DNA from: Sinonovacula constricta
Taxonomy: Eukaryota > Mollusca > Bivalvia > Cardiida > Solecurtidae
Assembly: GCA_007844125.1 (NCBI GenBank)
Contig: CM017561.1
Location: 58,927,715-58,991,714 of the forward strand
Reading direction: 5' to 3'
DNA: 64,000 nucleotides
This document shows, one piece after another, positions 1 to 11,719 of the stretch. Below the pieces are notes generated by a model that did not search any database, had not been told where the DNA came from, and was given only the letters and a program-made list of their open reading frames with translations. Position 1 is the stretch's first letter, and each line of letters starts with the position of its first letter. The position numbers and the translations under genes are program-made.

Positions 1-1053
1 GTATTTAGGCATGTTTCAATGACAACGTTTCTCAGAAGCATAATACCGTGTTTAGGCATGTTTCAATGACAACGTTTCTCAGACAGGAGCATAATGCCGT
101 GTTTAGGCATGTTTCAATGACAACGTTTCTCAGACAGAAGCATAATGCCGTATTTAGGCATGTTTCAATGACACCTTTTCTCAGAAGCATAATGCCGTGT
201 TTAGGCATGTTTCAGTGACAACGTTTCTCTGACAGAAGCATAATGCGGTATTTGGGCATGTTTCAATGACACCTTTTCTCAAAAGCATATGCCGTATTTG
301 GGCATGTTTCAATGACAACGTTTCTCAGACAGAAGCATAATGCCGTGTTTAGGCATGTTTCAATGACAACGTTTCTCAGACAGAAACATAATGCCGTATT
401 TAGGCATGTTTCAATGACAACGTTTCTCAGAAGCATAATGCCGTGTTAAGGCATGTTTCAATGACAACGTTTCTCAGACAGGAGCATAATGCCGTATTTA
501 GGCATGTTTCAATGACACCATTTCTCAGAAGCATAATACCGTGTTTAGGCATGTTTCAATGACAATGTTTCTCAGACAGGAGCATAATGCCGTGTTTAGG
601 CATGTTTCAATGACAACGTTTCTCAGACAGAAGCATAATGCCGTATTTAGGCATGTTTCAATGACACCTTTTCTCAGAAGCATAATGCCGTGTTTAGGCA
701 TGTTTCAGTGACAACGTTTCTCTGACAGAAGCATAATGCGGTATTTGGGCATGTTTCAATGACACCTTTTCTCAAAAGCATATGCCGTGTTTAGGCATGT
801 TTCAATGACAACGTTTCTCAGAAAGAAACATAATGCCGTATTTAGGCATGTTTCAATGACAACGTTTCTCAGACAAAAGCATAATGCCGTGTTTAGGCAT
901 GTTTCAATGACAACGTTTCTCAGACAGAAGCATAATGCCGTGTTTAGGCATGTTTCAATGACACCTTTTTCTGAAGCATAATGCCGTATTTAGGCATGTT
1001 TCAATGACACCTTTTTCTGGAGCATAATGCCGTGTTTAGGCATGTTTCAATGA
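1..1053. repeat. satellite-like tandem array, 47/51-bp units
   Basis: About 22 head-to-tail units with the core TTAGGCATGTTTCAATGACA, cut off by the left edge of the window. There are two main unit types: 47 bp (CTCAGAAGCATAATGCC) and 51 bp (CTCAGACAGAAGCATAATGCC), with a few 46-bp variants. A second level of order is visible: the block at 1-293 recurs at 494-786, and four consecutive units (99-293 and 592-786) are the same in both blocks. Short open frames inside the array are only translations of the repeat. The last unit breaks off after TTTCAATGACA at about 1053. Confidence 0.97.
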
Positions 1054-1078
1054 CATCAGTACTTCTACGCATTGCAAC

Positions 1079-1333
1079 ATGCTGAAAGATAGAGAAAAAA
1101 TTCTCATCACATCGAATCGCAATACAAAGTTTGTTAAAAGTGTGTTAGTGTTAATAGGAGATTTCAAGATAAGTCCTTCAGTAACTCTAAGGAATCTCGG
1201 TGATACTTTTGATTTCACGATGGATATGGAGCAATGCCAACACAGTCTGTTGATCTTGCTACGAGTAACTAAGGCAAATAGCCTAAATCATACCAAACTC
1301 AACAAGAGATGCCACCAAGTCTCTCTTATATAA
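1079..1333 (+). mobile_element. non-LTR retrotransposon RT remnant, copy 1
   Basis: The frame reads through a block typical of the part of animal non-LTR reverse transcriptases just after the catalytic region: a short hydrophobic strand, GDFKISPSVTLRNLG, then a phenylalanine- and methionine-rich stretch. The resemblance is to the IGD..I.PS.TVRNLG segment of Jockey/CR1-like LINEs (family knowledge). Only about 85 codons remain and the catalytic motif is absent. A related decayed copy follows about 150 bp downstream, so this is a relic, not a gene. Confidence 0.6.
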
Positions 1334-1474
1334 TTCACTAGAAACATTGGATACACATGATTTATTGTATTGTTTGTTGAATACGTGTATTTGTATTGTA
1401 ATCTTTCTTTGTTTAATAAAATATATTGTGTTTTAAAACGTCTTGCTGTCTTTTACTTTCTGCCGCGCAATTGA

Positions 1475-1670
1475 TCTTAGCACAATACCAATAGGAGAAA
1501 TCAATATAAAGCCCTCAGAAACTGTAAGGTATCTTGGTTAAAACTGTCGATTTCAAGATGGATATGGAGCAACGCCAACTCAATCTGTAGAGTCTTCTAC
1601 ACGCTTAGCTGAGGAATTTAGGCTCAAGCAAACCATATTTAATAAGTGATGCAACCAAGTCTGTTGTTTG
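1475..1670 (+). mobile_element. non-LTR retrotransposon RT remnant, copy 2
   Basis: Sequence parallel to the 1140-1330 relic: the frame reads PIGEINIKPSETVRYLG and then a stop. The following nucleotides (GATGGATATGGAGCAA...) match the first copy almost base for base. The two copies differ by substitutions and small indels, consistent with two old insertions or a local duplication of the same LINE fragment. Confidence 0.6.
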
Positions 1671-1705
1671 TTATCCACGGGTACCTTGAACTCTTATGGA
1701 TCCTG

Positions 1706-1754
1706 GATCCGTGTATATACCGTCTTTTCTTTTTTCATTTTTGATTTGCTAGTA

Positions 1755-1820
<66 letters not shown>

Positions 1821-1934
1821 TTTTAAATTCGATATATAAAAACAAAAATCAGAACATTCTGTACCTTTTCCGTTTTTGCCAACTAGAAAAACAAACATGA
1901 AAAATGAAATGAATAGACGACATATACACGGACC
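1706..1934. mobile_element. foldback/MITE with TACACGGACC ends, interrupted by (AT)n
   Basis: The left end GATCCGTGTATATACCGTC and the right end GACGACATATACACGGACC are imperfect inverted repeats. The element is flanked by ATCCTG at 1700-1705 and 1935-1940, a probable target-site duplication. The middle carries an (AT)n tract at about 1757-1815. A very short relative with the same ends lies at 48672-48739. Confidence 0.75.
1757..1815. repeat. (AT)n microsatellite
   Basis: About 29 uninterrupted AT dinucleotides inside the foldback element. Confidence 0.98.
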
Positions 1935-2054
1935 ATCCTGTTTCTATGATGCAATTTTAAAGTGTGTCTCTGTATCATGTCCTTTTCACATAAGACAATA
2001 CATTCTTTAATTTATGGTAAATATACTAATTTCTATTATGAGATTTTAGCGGCT

Positions 2055-2160
2055 GTGTTGTAGCTTTTGTCCCAATGTAACAACTGTACGTGTATTTAGG
2101 AGAGCTGATTGTTTTGCACCTGAAGACTTGCCCGTTTCCCAGTGCGGTGCGCAATTGATT
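2055..2160 (-). repeat. dispersed repeat G, copy 1
   Basis: Shares GTAGC.TTTGTCCCAATG and CTGAAGACTTGCC with 7320-7415 and 3293-3345, and with the complement of 27035-27125. No coding potential or terminal repeats were identified. Confidence 0.6.
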
Positions 2161-2414
2161 CACCACTGAGATATTTAAAATTACCATTTGTTGCATATCT
2201 TCGCTTAAAGGGTAAAAGCCAAAACAGAGCTATTCGCTAGCGACGCCGTCCAGAGCTATAAAAAAGCTGGATTTCGGAAGAACTCAGGATTGACCCAGCA
2301 TGACCTTGACTATTCGCGGCCATTAGTGCGTATAAAGAACAAATATGTATGTTAAAAGAGACTTGGCACGTCAATTTTTCCATTCATGTTTGAAATGTTA
2401 ACATTTATATTGTA

Positions 2415-2540
2415 ATCTGTTTAAACGGGAAGTTCATTATATTGCATAATTTAATTATACATGAACGACAGATTCATGATTAAACAATGCCGCGTACAAA
2501 TATCACTCATTGGCTAGAGGAAAGGGTCGGACTAAAGGAA
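2415..2540 (+). repeat. dispersed repeat H, copy 1
   Basis: The stretch GTTTAAACGGGAAGTTCATTAT through AATATCACTCATTGGC is similar to 6602-6720. The surrounding 2160-3290 region shows no gene I can support; its small open frames have no recognisable domain. Confidence 0.55.
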
Positions 2541-3292
2541 AGGATCAACATGGGGAGCGAACTGCTACTGCAACGTGGGTCGCACAGATTATACGTATAT
2601 ACTAAGCAGATATATTTACGATACCCAGCGAGGACCTTATTGCCTTCTGCAGCTCAGAACCAGGCTTTATACTGACAGAGATCATTCATATCATCTGGCC
2701 CGCGTTACGACAAAAGGGCTGGATTGGGTTTTTTGCCACCCTTGCCATATCTGTTGAAGAAGAGAGGGGATGGAGCGTATTTGCCCACCTGTTAAAATTT
2801 TACTGAGGGTATTCGTATTTTTTCCTAATACCATTACATGTTTCTAGTAATTATGAAGAAGTCGTTACATTTTGTCATATTAAACTCTACGTTTTGGTGT
2901 CTTAAATATAACTCGTGTGGCAACAATTTTAAAATTATCACACGACGTGCACTTTCTATTTATGAACTAAAGCTAAAAAGAACACATTTTACCAGTCTAC
3001 AAAACGTGCACAAACCGCACATACACGTAAGCATGTTCAAGGTCGCTGTAAAGTCAGTAACTGACAAACATGATTAACTGAAATGATAAAAATGTAAAGT
3101 TTGGCGCATTTAAAGATGGTATCTAACAATTTGCTTTAAGAAGAAATACATGAAATCTTACCCTTGTTTTGGAGAATCCGGAAAAAAAAACTTCATAAAC
3201 TCGCATGTTAGACTGAGTATAAACGATTCTAACCACTTCCTCAATTGTTAGACAGTAAAACTCGTGAAATAATTTTAGAAGAGGTTTATTTA

Positions 3293-3345
3293 CACCTGAA
3301 GACTTGCCTGCTTTTTACTTTCCAATGCGTTGTACATTATATATA
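3293..3345 (-). repeat. dispersed repeat G, partial copy
   Basis: Contains CACCTGAAGACTTGCCTGC and CCAATGCGTTGTACAT, which match 7375-7417. The next kilobase (3346-4365) is plain AT-rich sequence in which I see nothing. Confidence 0.55.
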
Positions 3346-4365
3346 TAGATCTACTACTGAATAATTGTTTACACTGTAATCGTGTATATGGCAAAAGTTA
3401 CACCGTACAAACAACGCTTCTGAGGGCATTGGTCTAAGGGCATTGATTAAAATTGTCGTGAATGGCGTACGTGACAGGTTAAGGTTTAGGAACGAAGCTT
3501 TACAATGGGATTGGAGCAGGAAGAATATTCTAATAATGCATGCAATGTTTACCAATGTAGCTGTGTCAACACGGGTGTTCAGACGTAGACAATGCAACCC
3601 AAATATTGAAATGAGGTTTGGTTAAATGTGAATTCGTTTAGAATATATTGTTACTTTGAATATTTCAACCTTAAAATGGTTCGTTTACAACCTTTTCACT
3701 TACAGATTTACCATGTAAAGTTGACAATTTTAAATTACAAATTTAACATATGAAATGTGAACGTTTAAGGTAATGGTACTGTAATGGACACTATTCACTT
3801 GGGTATTGGCTTTGTTCATGTATTTGAACAAGTATAGCATAAGGCACTTAAAACTGAAGTATTAAATAATTTTACCATCTATAACTCCAGATAGTCTAGT
3901 TTTAGTACACTGAACTCTTGCTCGATGTTGAAAAATAAAAAGAAGGCTCACATGAAGTATAACATTCTTTTTTAATGAATATGGAAAATACACATGAAAT
4001 ACATATATTCACAAAAAATTGTTTAATCTAATAAAATATGACATTTTTTTATGGTGTCTCTTTGTTTTAGCACTTTATTTTTTTGTTTAACAACCCTACA
4101 CCCCTAATAAAAATGTTCATTTTCTAGCAAATATTCAAATGCATGGTATTTCTCCGGTATTTACATCAGAGACATCTGACCCACATAGAAATCTTATGTG
4201 ATGTTTACTAAAAGAAAATTTAATCATGTTAATTATATTTGTAAATGATACATATAGCTTTTAACAAAACATGAAAATATGAAACTTAAATTGGTAAAGC
4301 AAGTAATTATCTGAAGTAATTATATATACATTCTTAAAAATGCCTTATATCTTGGGGGAAACAAC

Positions 4366-4570
<205 letters not shown>

Positions 4571-5104
4571 GCTACTTGTTACCGCAACATCATTTCGAAG
4601 TACTTCATGTAGGTGATTGAGCTAAAGTGTCCTAAATAGTTGAACTGCGTCGCGAAATCAGGTGATTCTCCCAACCTAACGAAAACACATTATTTATAAA
4701 TAACACAAAAACAATCCACATTTCCATTACTCATCATGGTTAAACAAAACTTTGTTAAAAATAGATTCAAGTCGATTTAAATGTAAAAGCAAATATAACC
4801 AGACAGAAGTCTGGCGTCTTCCTCCACCAATAATTAGCTGGGCGTCACCAATACGACCATTATTGTGTCGGTGCGATCTAAAACATATATTTTATTGCTC
4901 ACATTATATATAGGCTACACATAATTTAGTCATGAAACGACCCGACATTATAATAGTTGCATAAATATCAATATTTAGAAAACTAGGTGAGGTTTGGTAA
5001 TATTTTAAAGTCCCGTACGTTAAGATATAACGATTATGATATAAACATTCAACGATTATCAAAACGTCGAATTGGGTGTACGCATCGTGCAACGCCATCG
5101 TGAT

Positions 5105-5152
5105 TACGTTACTGACGTCGTAACGTCATTAGGTTATTGACGTCGTTTCCAT
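5105..5152. promoter_or_regulatory. cluster of CRE-like sites
   Basis: TGACGTCG occurs twice and AACGTCA once within about 45 bp, roughly 60-100 bp upstream of the ATG of the BAR/SH3-like pseudogene. These match the CREB/ATF half-site or palindrome core. Whether they ever drove transcription is inference. Confidence 0.45.
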
Positions 5153-5206
5153 GACAATTATACCCGTTTGGATTGTACTAGGAAAAGCATTGTCGCCGAG
5201 TTAAAC

Positions 5207-6334
5207 ATGCCAGGAAAACACGAAACTTTATTTGAACAAATTTCAAACAAAACCAATATTCAAAAGGATTAGAACGAAAGTCGACAAAGATATGGTATTC
5301 ATCAAAATACCGCATCTCGATGAAGAGTTTACACCATTTAACGATGTAAACAAGTATGCGGAGCTGTCTGAAATGCTGTATTAAAACCCGTGGAAACAGA
5401 AATAATGCAGCACCAGTATTGGTTCTTCAAAAGTTGTCGAAAGTCCACAAGAGGCAAATTGAGGAGATTCAAATACTATTTTCACCGTCCGTGAGGCTGT
5501 TTTGCATACAAACGCCCCGAAGATATCACAACTATCCCACAGCTTTCGCAAATATTTTCTGTGGAATCATTGTCCAGGTGGCGAAAGTGGAAAATTCATC
5601 AAGAAACAAAGAGAGTCTGTCTTGGAGAACAAAGAATTTCAAGAAAAATGCTGGAAGTCTCGAGCCAAAGTAAAACATACGCCAACATGTTGGAAGCTGC
5701 CAGATCGTCGCTGCCTAATTACAAGGACGATGTTAACGAATATAACACTCGTTGTAAGGCTATGAAAAGACTAGAAAGTGAATTGAAGATCCGACAAAAG
5801 AAACACATCATTAACCTGAATCAGTATCAGGCGTTATTGACGACGGAGCACGCTGTCAGGCAGCAGATTGTACATCTGGCGAACTCGCTCGAAACTGAGA
5901 TAAAGGCCTGTGTGATAAAAGATTTGGAATCCTTTCTCCTTGCTGCATCCAACCTGACACAGTTCTCTCTTAATCTGTACTTGGAGAAAATATGTGACAG
6001 CCTTTACGCTGTAAGCTGCAAGAATTATTTCAACAACACGCCGCCGACGGATGTATCAAGTCTGGAGTTCCATATTGCTGTGGTATTACCCAATATTGAT
6101 GATAGCAACCATAACGTTGGCGACATGGAGTCTACTTACGCACCACCCAATTATTACTGTAACGTCGTTGAGGATGTTGAGAAGATTTCCGACTATGATT
6201 TGTCACTTAAAGTCGGCGACAAGGTAAAGTTAAAGATAGTATCACGTGATACAATGACGGGATTTGGCTGGACAAGACCAACGAAGCTGTCTGTAAGGAG
6301 GTTGGGTATCTTTCTCATAACGAACATTCAATAA
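5207..6334 (+). pseudogene. intronless BAR-like coiled-coil + SH3 protein pseudogene
   Basis: A protein-like signal runs through several frames in one direction. It starts at ATG 5207, is interrupted by a TAG at 5270, then continues as DEEFTPFNDVNKYAELSEML. It shifts near 5380 to a Lys-rich helix (VLQKLSKVHKRQIEEIQ), shifts again near 5490 and 5680, and is then open to the stop at 6334. The last open stretch has a charged helical region (about 5690-5990) like a BAR/F-BAR coiled coil. It ends in an SH3-like domain (about 6150-6331) with DYDLSLKVGDKVKL, a Trp in GFGW and a degenerate LGIF...NIQ end, where the usual Pro is Leu. AATAAA overlaps the end of the frame. No introns are seen, which fits a retrocopy; no poly(A) tail remains. 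Four frame breaks in 470 bp favour a pseudogene over assembly error. The exact parent is not identified. Confidence 0.65.
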
Positions 6335-6360
6335 AATCGTTTGTTACAATCATTACCCAT

Positions 6361-6560
6361 GATGCAATTAATGAACGCATTTTTTTTTACTTTTTGTAAA
6401 ATATAAAAACAATTTTACCACATACATATTTTTTGAATGTAAATAAAAAATATTGAACATAAATAATTTTATGCAATATAAATGTGGAATTTTACCACAT
6501 AAATATAAAATTATACAATATAAATGTGTATTTATAACACATAAAAATAATTTTTGAATT
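6361..6560. other. AT-rich stretch after the pseudogene
   Basis: Contains repeated CAATATAAATGTG / ACCACATAAATA segments that can pair with each other. No gene is visible. Confidence 0.5.
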
Positions 6561-6601
6561 TTGCAACGTTTCACACGCCATAGAACATTGCTACTGTTGT
6601 G

Positions 6602-6720
6602 TGTTTAAACTGGAAGTTCATTATCGTGTAATATCTGTAATTCAGATATACATGAAATTCAGATTTCTGAATGAACAACGCGTAGGAATATTACTCATTG
6701 ACTTGAAAGGGTCTAAGTTG
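6602..6720 (+). repeat. dispersed repeat H, copy 2
   Basis: Matches 2415-2540: TTTAAACTGGAAGTTCATTAT, then TATTACTCATTGAC and AAAGGGTC. The two copies are diverged. Confidence 0.55.
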
Positions 6721-7194
6721 GCAAGTCAAGTCCACAGCAGGCGTTCGGAGAGAAATGCCGCACTATGATTAAAATCATACCCTGAAAACCGCTCCGCTAT
6801 CAGGATCTGACGACGAGTAAATAAAACCTTCCCAACAAATCAGATCATTTTGCATACAAAATCGCAAAAGTAAATGATGTTCCGAAGCGTTCAGAACGTA
6901 TCATTTTAATGGCTGCGAATCTTTAAAAAGAGATGTAAACACGGACACTCCGCGCGAGACTTATGTCACTGGAGACAGGTGCGTTGTATGCGGTATCCCA
7001 TTTGTTTCAACATCAGTAACATCTTCAGGTCAAAAGTTAACTAACAAGTAGTTGCAGAACAAACTAAAACGATGTGACTTTTTACTGCATCATTGAAAGT
7101 GTTATGCATTACGCTCTCTGATTGGCTGTTATAAAAATGGTAACCGGGGAAAACCATTCTTGTTACTAGATGGTATTTGCGAGCCGTCATCAGA

Positions 7195-7417
7195 TCTAAC
7201 ATTTTGTAAGATCTGACTTTAGTGAGATTGCCGCACTTGCGACTTTTAGATTCAGATCAGAGAGGAGTATGCGGCAGTAGTTAATTTTAAACTTTATTTT
7301 GGTCGAATCCGGGGACTCATATGTAGCATTTGTCCCAATGCATAATCTACATTTTAGAAGAAGTGTTTCTTTGCAGCTGAAGACTTCCTGCTTTCCAATT
7401 TCCAATGCGTTGTACAT
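7195..7417 (-). repeat. dispersed repeat G, copy 2
   Basis: On the - strand the order is ACAACGCATTGGAAA, then CAGCTGCAAAGAAACACTTC, then GCATTGGGACAAATGCTAC. The same order appears on the + strand at 27035-27125. The 73-codon open frame here is not conserved in the other copies, so I do not call it a gene. Confidence 0.6.
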
Positions 7418-7677
7418 ATGATTTACTACGAAATGACTTTGACCAAGGGCTTTGATTTTAATAAAATACAGTAAGCAGAAACAGTGAGAAAATCAGTCTT
7501 AAACGTGTGGAGTTTGTTAACAGTTAATTACATAGTTGGAATAGTTTACTCAACAACAAAATACTTCAAATAAAGAGGATATAACATAATATATGGATTT
7601 TCTTTTCTAAAACAGAGAAACATTCAATACATGTACCTATGTTATGGGGACAGTATAATATGAAATCGCAGCAGTTC

Positions 7678-7696
7678 GGGGGGGGGGGGGGGGGGG
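7678..7696. repeat. poly-G run (19 G)
   Basis: Nineteen consecutive G, a likely place for length errors. The region from 7420 to 8895 otherwise shows no gene or repeat I can support. Confidence 0.97.
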
Positions 7697-8895
7697 TTAA
7701 ACCGCGGAAATGTTCACCGGAAGTAGTACACCTGATGACATAAAGAATATGTTTTTGATATTTTAAAGTAGATTATTTTGCTTTGTGACTATTTGCTTTT
7801 TTTAAGATAACCTCTTGCAGATTGCTGAAAAACAAAGCTGAAAAATTGTAGAGTTATGACAATGCAAAATAATGCACCCCTATTTTCAATAATGACTTAT
7901 CAATTTAGGCCGGAACTGATAATTCCATTGAAAATGTGCGGGAACACTATGCAAAAATTACGGTGTATGTTTTACGAGGAGGATAACCGTCATCACATTC
8001 CTTCGCTGAGGCCCTGTAAATAAGATAAGGCATTGGTCTTTCTCACAATATATATTTTGGGGGTTCCTCAAGAAGCGGTTTCTGTTTAATTGCTTCCAAT
8101 GTTGTGACATTAACTATAGAGTAAAGAACAAAGTCATTTAGTGTCGTGTAACCCGGACCGAGTATGTCACTAAAAGTGTAGCTTGCAACTGTTGTGTTAG
8201 CAGTGTAGCGGGTTATTACAAAAAGAAGGCACAGACAAGAAGGAAGAAAGCAAAGTAGCAGATGGTCGAGTTTATCATGAGAGTTACGGTTCGTTACATT
8301 CACATATTTATGCAATTACCTTTGTAAGTGAGTGTTTAGTTACCAGGATATACATCTTCTCGTTTAAAGTGCATGTACCTTGCAGGTGCCTTGTATGTCT
8401 AGCATCCGTGCTTTTTCTTGTTATGTAATGGGTTCAATATAGTGTAAGTGGCTGTATTATAGATCGACGAAGCCGAATGCAAAATGGAGGAAAAAAAACG
8501 CTGTCAGAAAAAAAGCTAGAATCACCCAGTAATATGAGAAATCGTTCAACAGTCCGTGTGTTCAGCGATATTGATTCAGTAACCATCGCCACTAATCATG
8601 GATTCTTACATCTTCGTTGATAAGAGCATTCTATCTGCCATAAAACAATGAAACCAGAAGAAGAGATTTACGGGGGGAAAATCTCTATACACCTTCTTGA
8701 GGACGACGTTAATCTAAGTAAAGTGGTAAACAAACAAGAGATTCCGGGTTCGAATCATACAAAAAACAACACAAAACAAACAAAAACAAACTCAAACAAA
8801 AAAAAACAACAACAACATTTTAATAAATCTATTACCTCTTTCATTATACTGGCGTAACATCTAAATCTTCTAGTATTATTTCTGACCTCAATCTG

Positions 8896-9946
8896 AGGTG
8901 AAATTTATCGCACTTTGCCTGTATCAAATACATGTAACAATATCTGACATCTGATTGGGATATTTGTATATTGTTGTTGCAGAAAATCATACTTAAGTAT
9001 AAGCAAGGCCGATTTTGAACACTTACTCCATTATAAGACAGTATAAAGTGTTAAAAATCACCCCAAATATTCATTCTTTCCAAATCTATAAATAAGCCCG
9101 ATGAGGGTTTATGCTAAAAATAGACATCAACGTCAGAGCAGATAACCTAGATGATTTTATAACGCGAACAATGAAATGGTCACGTAGTCTTCTCAGTTCA
9201 AAAATAGCTATATGTGCAGTATGATTTACATATGAAATATATGCTTGTAATGACCATAGGAGTGTAATGGTTAACTTTCCAGATGTGGAATCCCAATAAA
9301 CAGCCATTTTGCGGGATCAGTTCAGGTGACAATATTAAAGTTGTTATAAGAAATGAGTTTAAGGTATTAGATGAGTAATAGTGACTAAATTGAATCCTGA
9401 CAAAAGATATAATTATGACATGATCCGGCATTGTATGTATTCTGGATTATGTTCCAAAAGTTAACTCATTTCACCTCAGCTAACTTAAGTTTTGCGAATT
9501 TTATGTACTAGGTCGACGTCCTAAAATTTGCCCTTTAAATAATCTCATACACGTCAAATTTGGATGAATTAAAAAATAAAGAAAATACAGTAATGTCATT
9601 TGTTTTCTACATTTTTATAGTATACTATTTTAAATAAAAATACGTCAAAAACATGCCAAAAGCAACACTTCTTTCTTTCTTTGCTTTAATTTTGCTTTCT
9701 TTACGAATCTTCCTCGCTGACCGCAATTCCTTGTCGCTATTCTGGAGTGAAGAAATTGACGCAATTTCATTAAATAAAATTGGAAAACTAAAATCAGGAG
9801 ATTTTATTCTCGGAAAGCCGAGTGATGACGTAAATGATCGAACATGTAACATCGTAAAACGCTAAATGCCGACATTACACGAAAATTTATGAGATTGGTT
9901 ACACATCTAATACCTTAAATTAGGTCCGAACTGTGGGATTACACCT
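8896..9946 (+). mobile_element. family A TTAA-type element (old copy) with nested MITE
   Basis: The internal sequence (CTATAAATAAGCCCGATG..., ATAGACATCAACGTCAGAGC, TGGTCACGTAG) parallels the clean copy at 38409-38891. The right end reads CTGTGGGATTACACCT followed by TTAA (9947-9950), a diverged version of the family end. It is split by a second element at 9363-9914. Confidence 0.7.
9363..9914. mobile_element. 552-bp MITE with TTAA target duplication
   Basis: Perfect 11-bp terminal inverted repeats GGTATTAGATG and CATCTAATACC, each flanked by TTAA (9359-9362 and 9915-9918). It lies inside the older family A copy, whose sequence resumes on both sides. TTAA targets are typical of piggyBac-like transposases (family knowledge). 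No transposase frame is present, so it is non-autonomous. The 70-codon frames inside have no recognised domain. Confidence 0.85.
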
Positions 9947-10680
9947 TTAAGCGGTTATGCGATCTTGTTCGGGTTTAATGGAGTACCCGCCAGGTTTTCC
10001 CATGCGTAGGTGTAGACCAGGGTCTCGTTTGCTTAAAGCACGTCGCACCCCAACCCACAAACCAATGATATTTTCCAAGGCAACTACCATACAATTGAAC
10101 CATATACAATATGCTATCAAATTAAAATGTCTTTACAGGCAGACCTGCGGCGTTAGTGAGAATTTAATAAGTACAATTTATTGATCGTTTATATTAAAAA
10201 TGTTTGCAAGAACTACAGAACGGAAATATTAAAAATATTTTCTAACACAATGGCGGTAATATCTGACACCGTGTGAATATTATTCATACCATTAACTTAA
10301 CAACTATGGGGAAAAACAACAGCAGCTTTGATTTTGATCTAGGCTGACCGTGTACCAGCGTGTGTTAATTTGAAAACACATTAAAACAAGCCCTTTTCAT
10401 GCGTAGCCCTAACAGGTACAATCAGTTGAGACAATGTAGCAATGTCAAACAGTGCATATGTCTACCAAACAGATCTACAGTCACAAACGTTTATAGACGG
10501 ACACAGTTTGTTATATTTGAGTGTGTGGTGTTGCTAATATAATTCCTAAAGTACAACTTTGTTGAACCACGATAAATACTTGCATTTAATATTACCTCTG
10601 ATACATTGATGACATATTACCATGCTGTATATGCAATAGAAGATTATGTTGTCTTAAGGTTGTAATATTCAAACGTCGCG

Positions 10681-10696
10681 CAGGGGCGGATCCAGA
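10681..10696 (+). repeat. hAT-like terminal sequence, single end
   Basis: CAGGGGCGGATCCAGA resembles the end at 32281 and its partner at 32545, but is abutted by a (GT)n tract and no second end is seen. The stretch 9951-10680 before it holds nothing I can support. Confidence 0.45.
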
Positions 10697-10697
10697 A

Positions 10698-10729
10698 TGT
10701 GTGTGTGTGTGTGTGTGCGTGTGTGTGTG

Positions 10730-10799
<70 letters not shown>
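10698..10799. repeat. (GT)n microsatellite
   Basis: About 50 GT repeats with two GC interruptions in the first third. The Cys-Val open frame across it is an artefact. Confidence 0.98.
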
Positions 10800-10800
<1 letters not shown>

Positions 10801-10949
10801 CTCATTATTATTATTTTATTTTTTATCGAGAAGGCACGTGGTAACGAGCCCGTGCAATCGATTAAAATACGGCTAACCTCTTATTTAAATAAAAGTATAA
10901 TACAACCATTTTAGTCATAAATGTTGACAATCGAATACAAATTTTTAAA

Positions 10950-11395
10950 ACCATGCATTTTAGTAACGGTATAGTTCGGTGTCATTCGTTATAACTCGCC
11001 AATTGCATGAAAACGTTGCATTTCAGTTACGGTATAGTTCGGTGTCATTCGTAATAACTCGCCAACTGCATAAAACCTTGCATTTAAGTTCCGGTATAGT
11101 CCGGTGTCATTCGTAATTACTCGCCAATTGCATAAAACCTTGCATTTAAGTTACGGTATAGTTTGGTGTCATTAGTAATTACTCGCCAATTGCATGAAAA
11201 CTTGCATTAAAGTTACGGTATAGTTCGGTGTCATTCGTAATTACTCGCCCATTTCATAAAAACCTTGCATTTTAAGTTACGGTATGGTTCGGTGTCATTC
11301 GTAATTACTCGCCATTTGCATAAAAACCCTGCATTTAAGTTACGGTATAGTTCGGTGTCATTCGTAGCTACTCGCCAATTGCATAAATCTCGGTA
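10950..11395. repeat. minisatellite, 62-64-bp unit, 7 copies
   Basis: The unit core is TACGGTATAGTTCGGTGTC followed by ATTCGTAATTACTCGCC. GTCATTCGT recurs at 10981, 11044, 11106, 11168, 11230, 11294 and 11357. Confidence 0.95.
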
Positions 11396-11719
11396 AATAA
11401 GCAGTCTCGTAGAGATGGACAAGCTTCTCAAAATGGTATGATTTTAAACTTGTTTAATGACAATTTATTATCAACATAAACATTGCCTTTAATTCACAAG
11501 CTTTTAGCCACCTTATTTGTCTTTGTTTAATCGTCGACGTTGCATAATAGAGCCGTGTTAAATAAATTAAGATATTAATTGTATAATAGATCTGTGTAAA
11601 ATAAATAAAGATATTGATTGAATTTTTTTTTTTTACAAAGTTACGTTATTAAATGGCATGTTACCTGTCGAATTTACACACAAGCATCGCCATATTTGTA
11701 TGAAACGGTTTATTGTCAA

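Noticed and set aside
787..981. 64-codon frame with a repeating peptide
   Set aside because: It is a direct translation of the 47/51-bp satellite units.
1..1053. CRISPR-like array at the window start
   Set aside because: Units are contiguous with no unique spacers, and the genome is eukaryotic.
8043..8315. 90-codon - frame with a hydrophobic start
   Set aside because: Its first codon is TTG, no family is recognised, and there is no splice or promoter context.
9653..9865. 70-codon + frame starting with a signal-like hydrophobic stretch
   Set aside because: Lies wholly inside the 552-bp MITE; no support for translation.
10699..10914. Cys-Val frame across the (GT)n tract
   Set aside because: Microsatellite translation.
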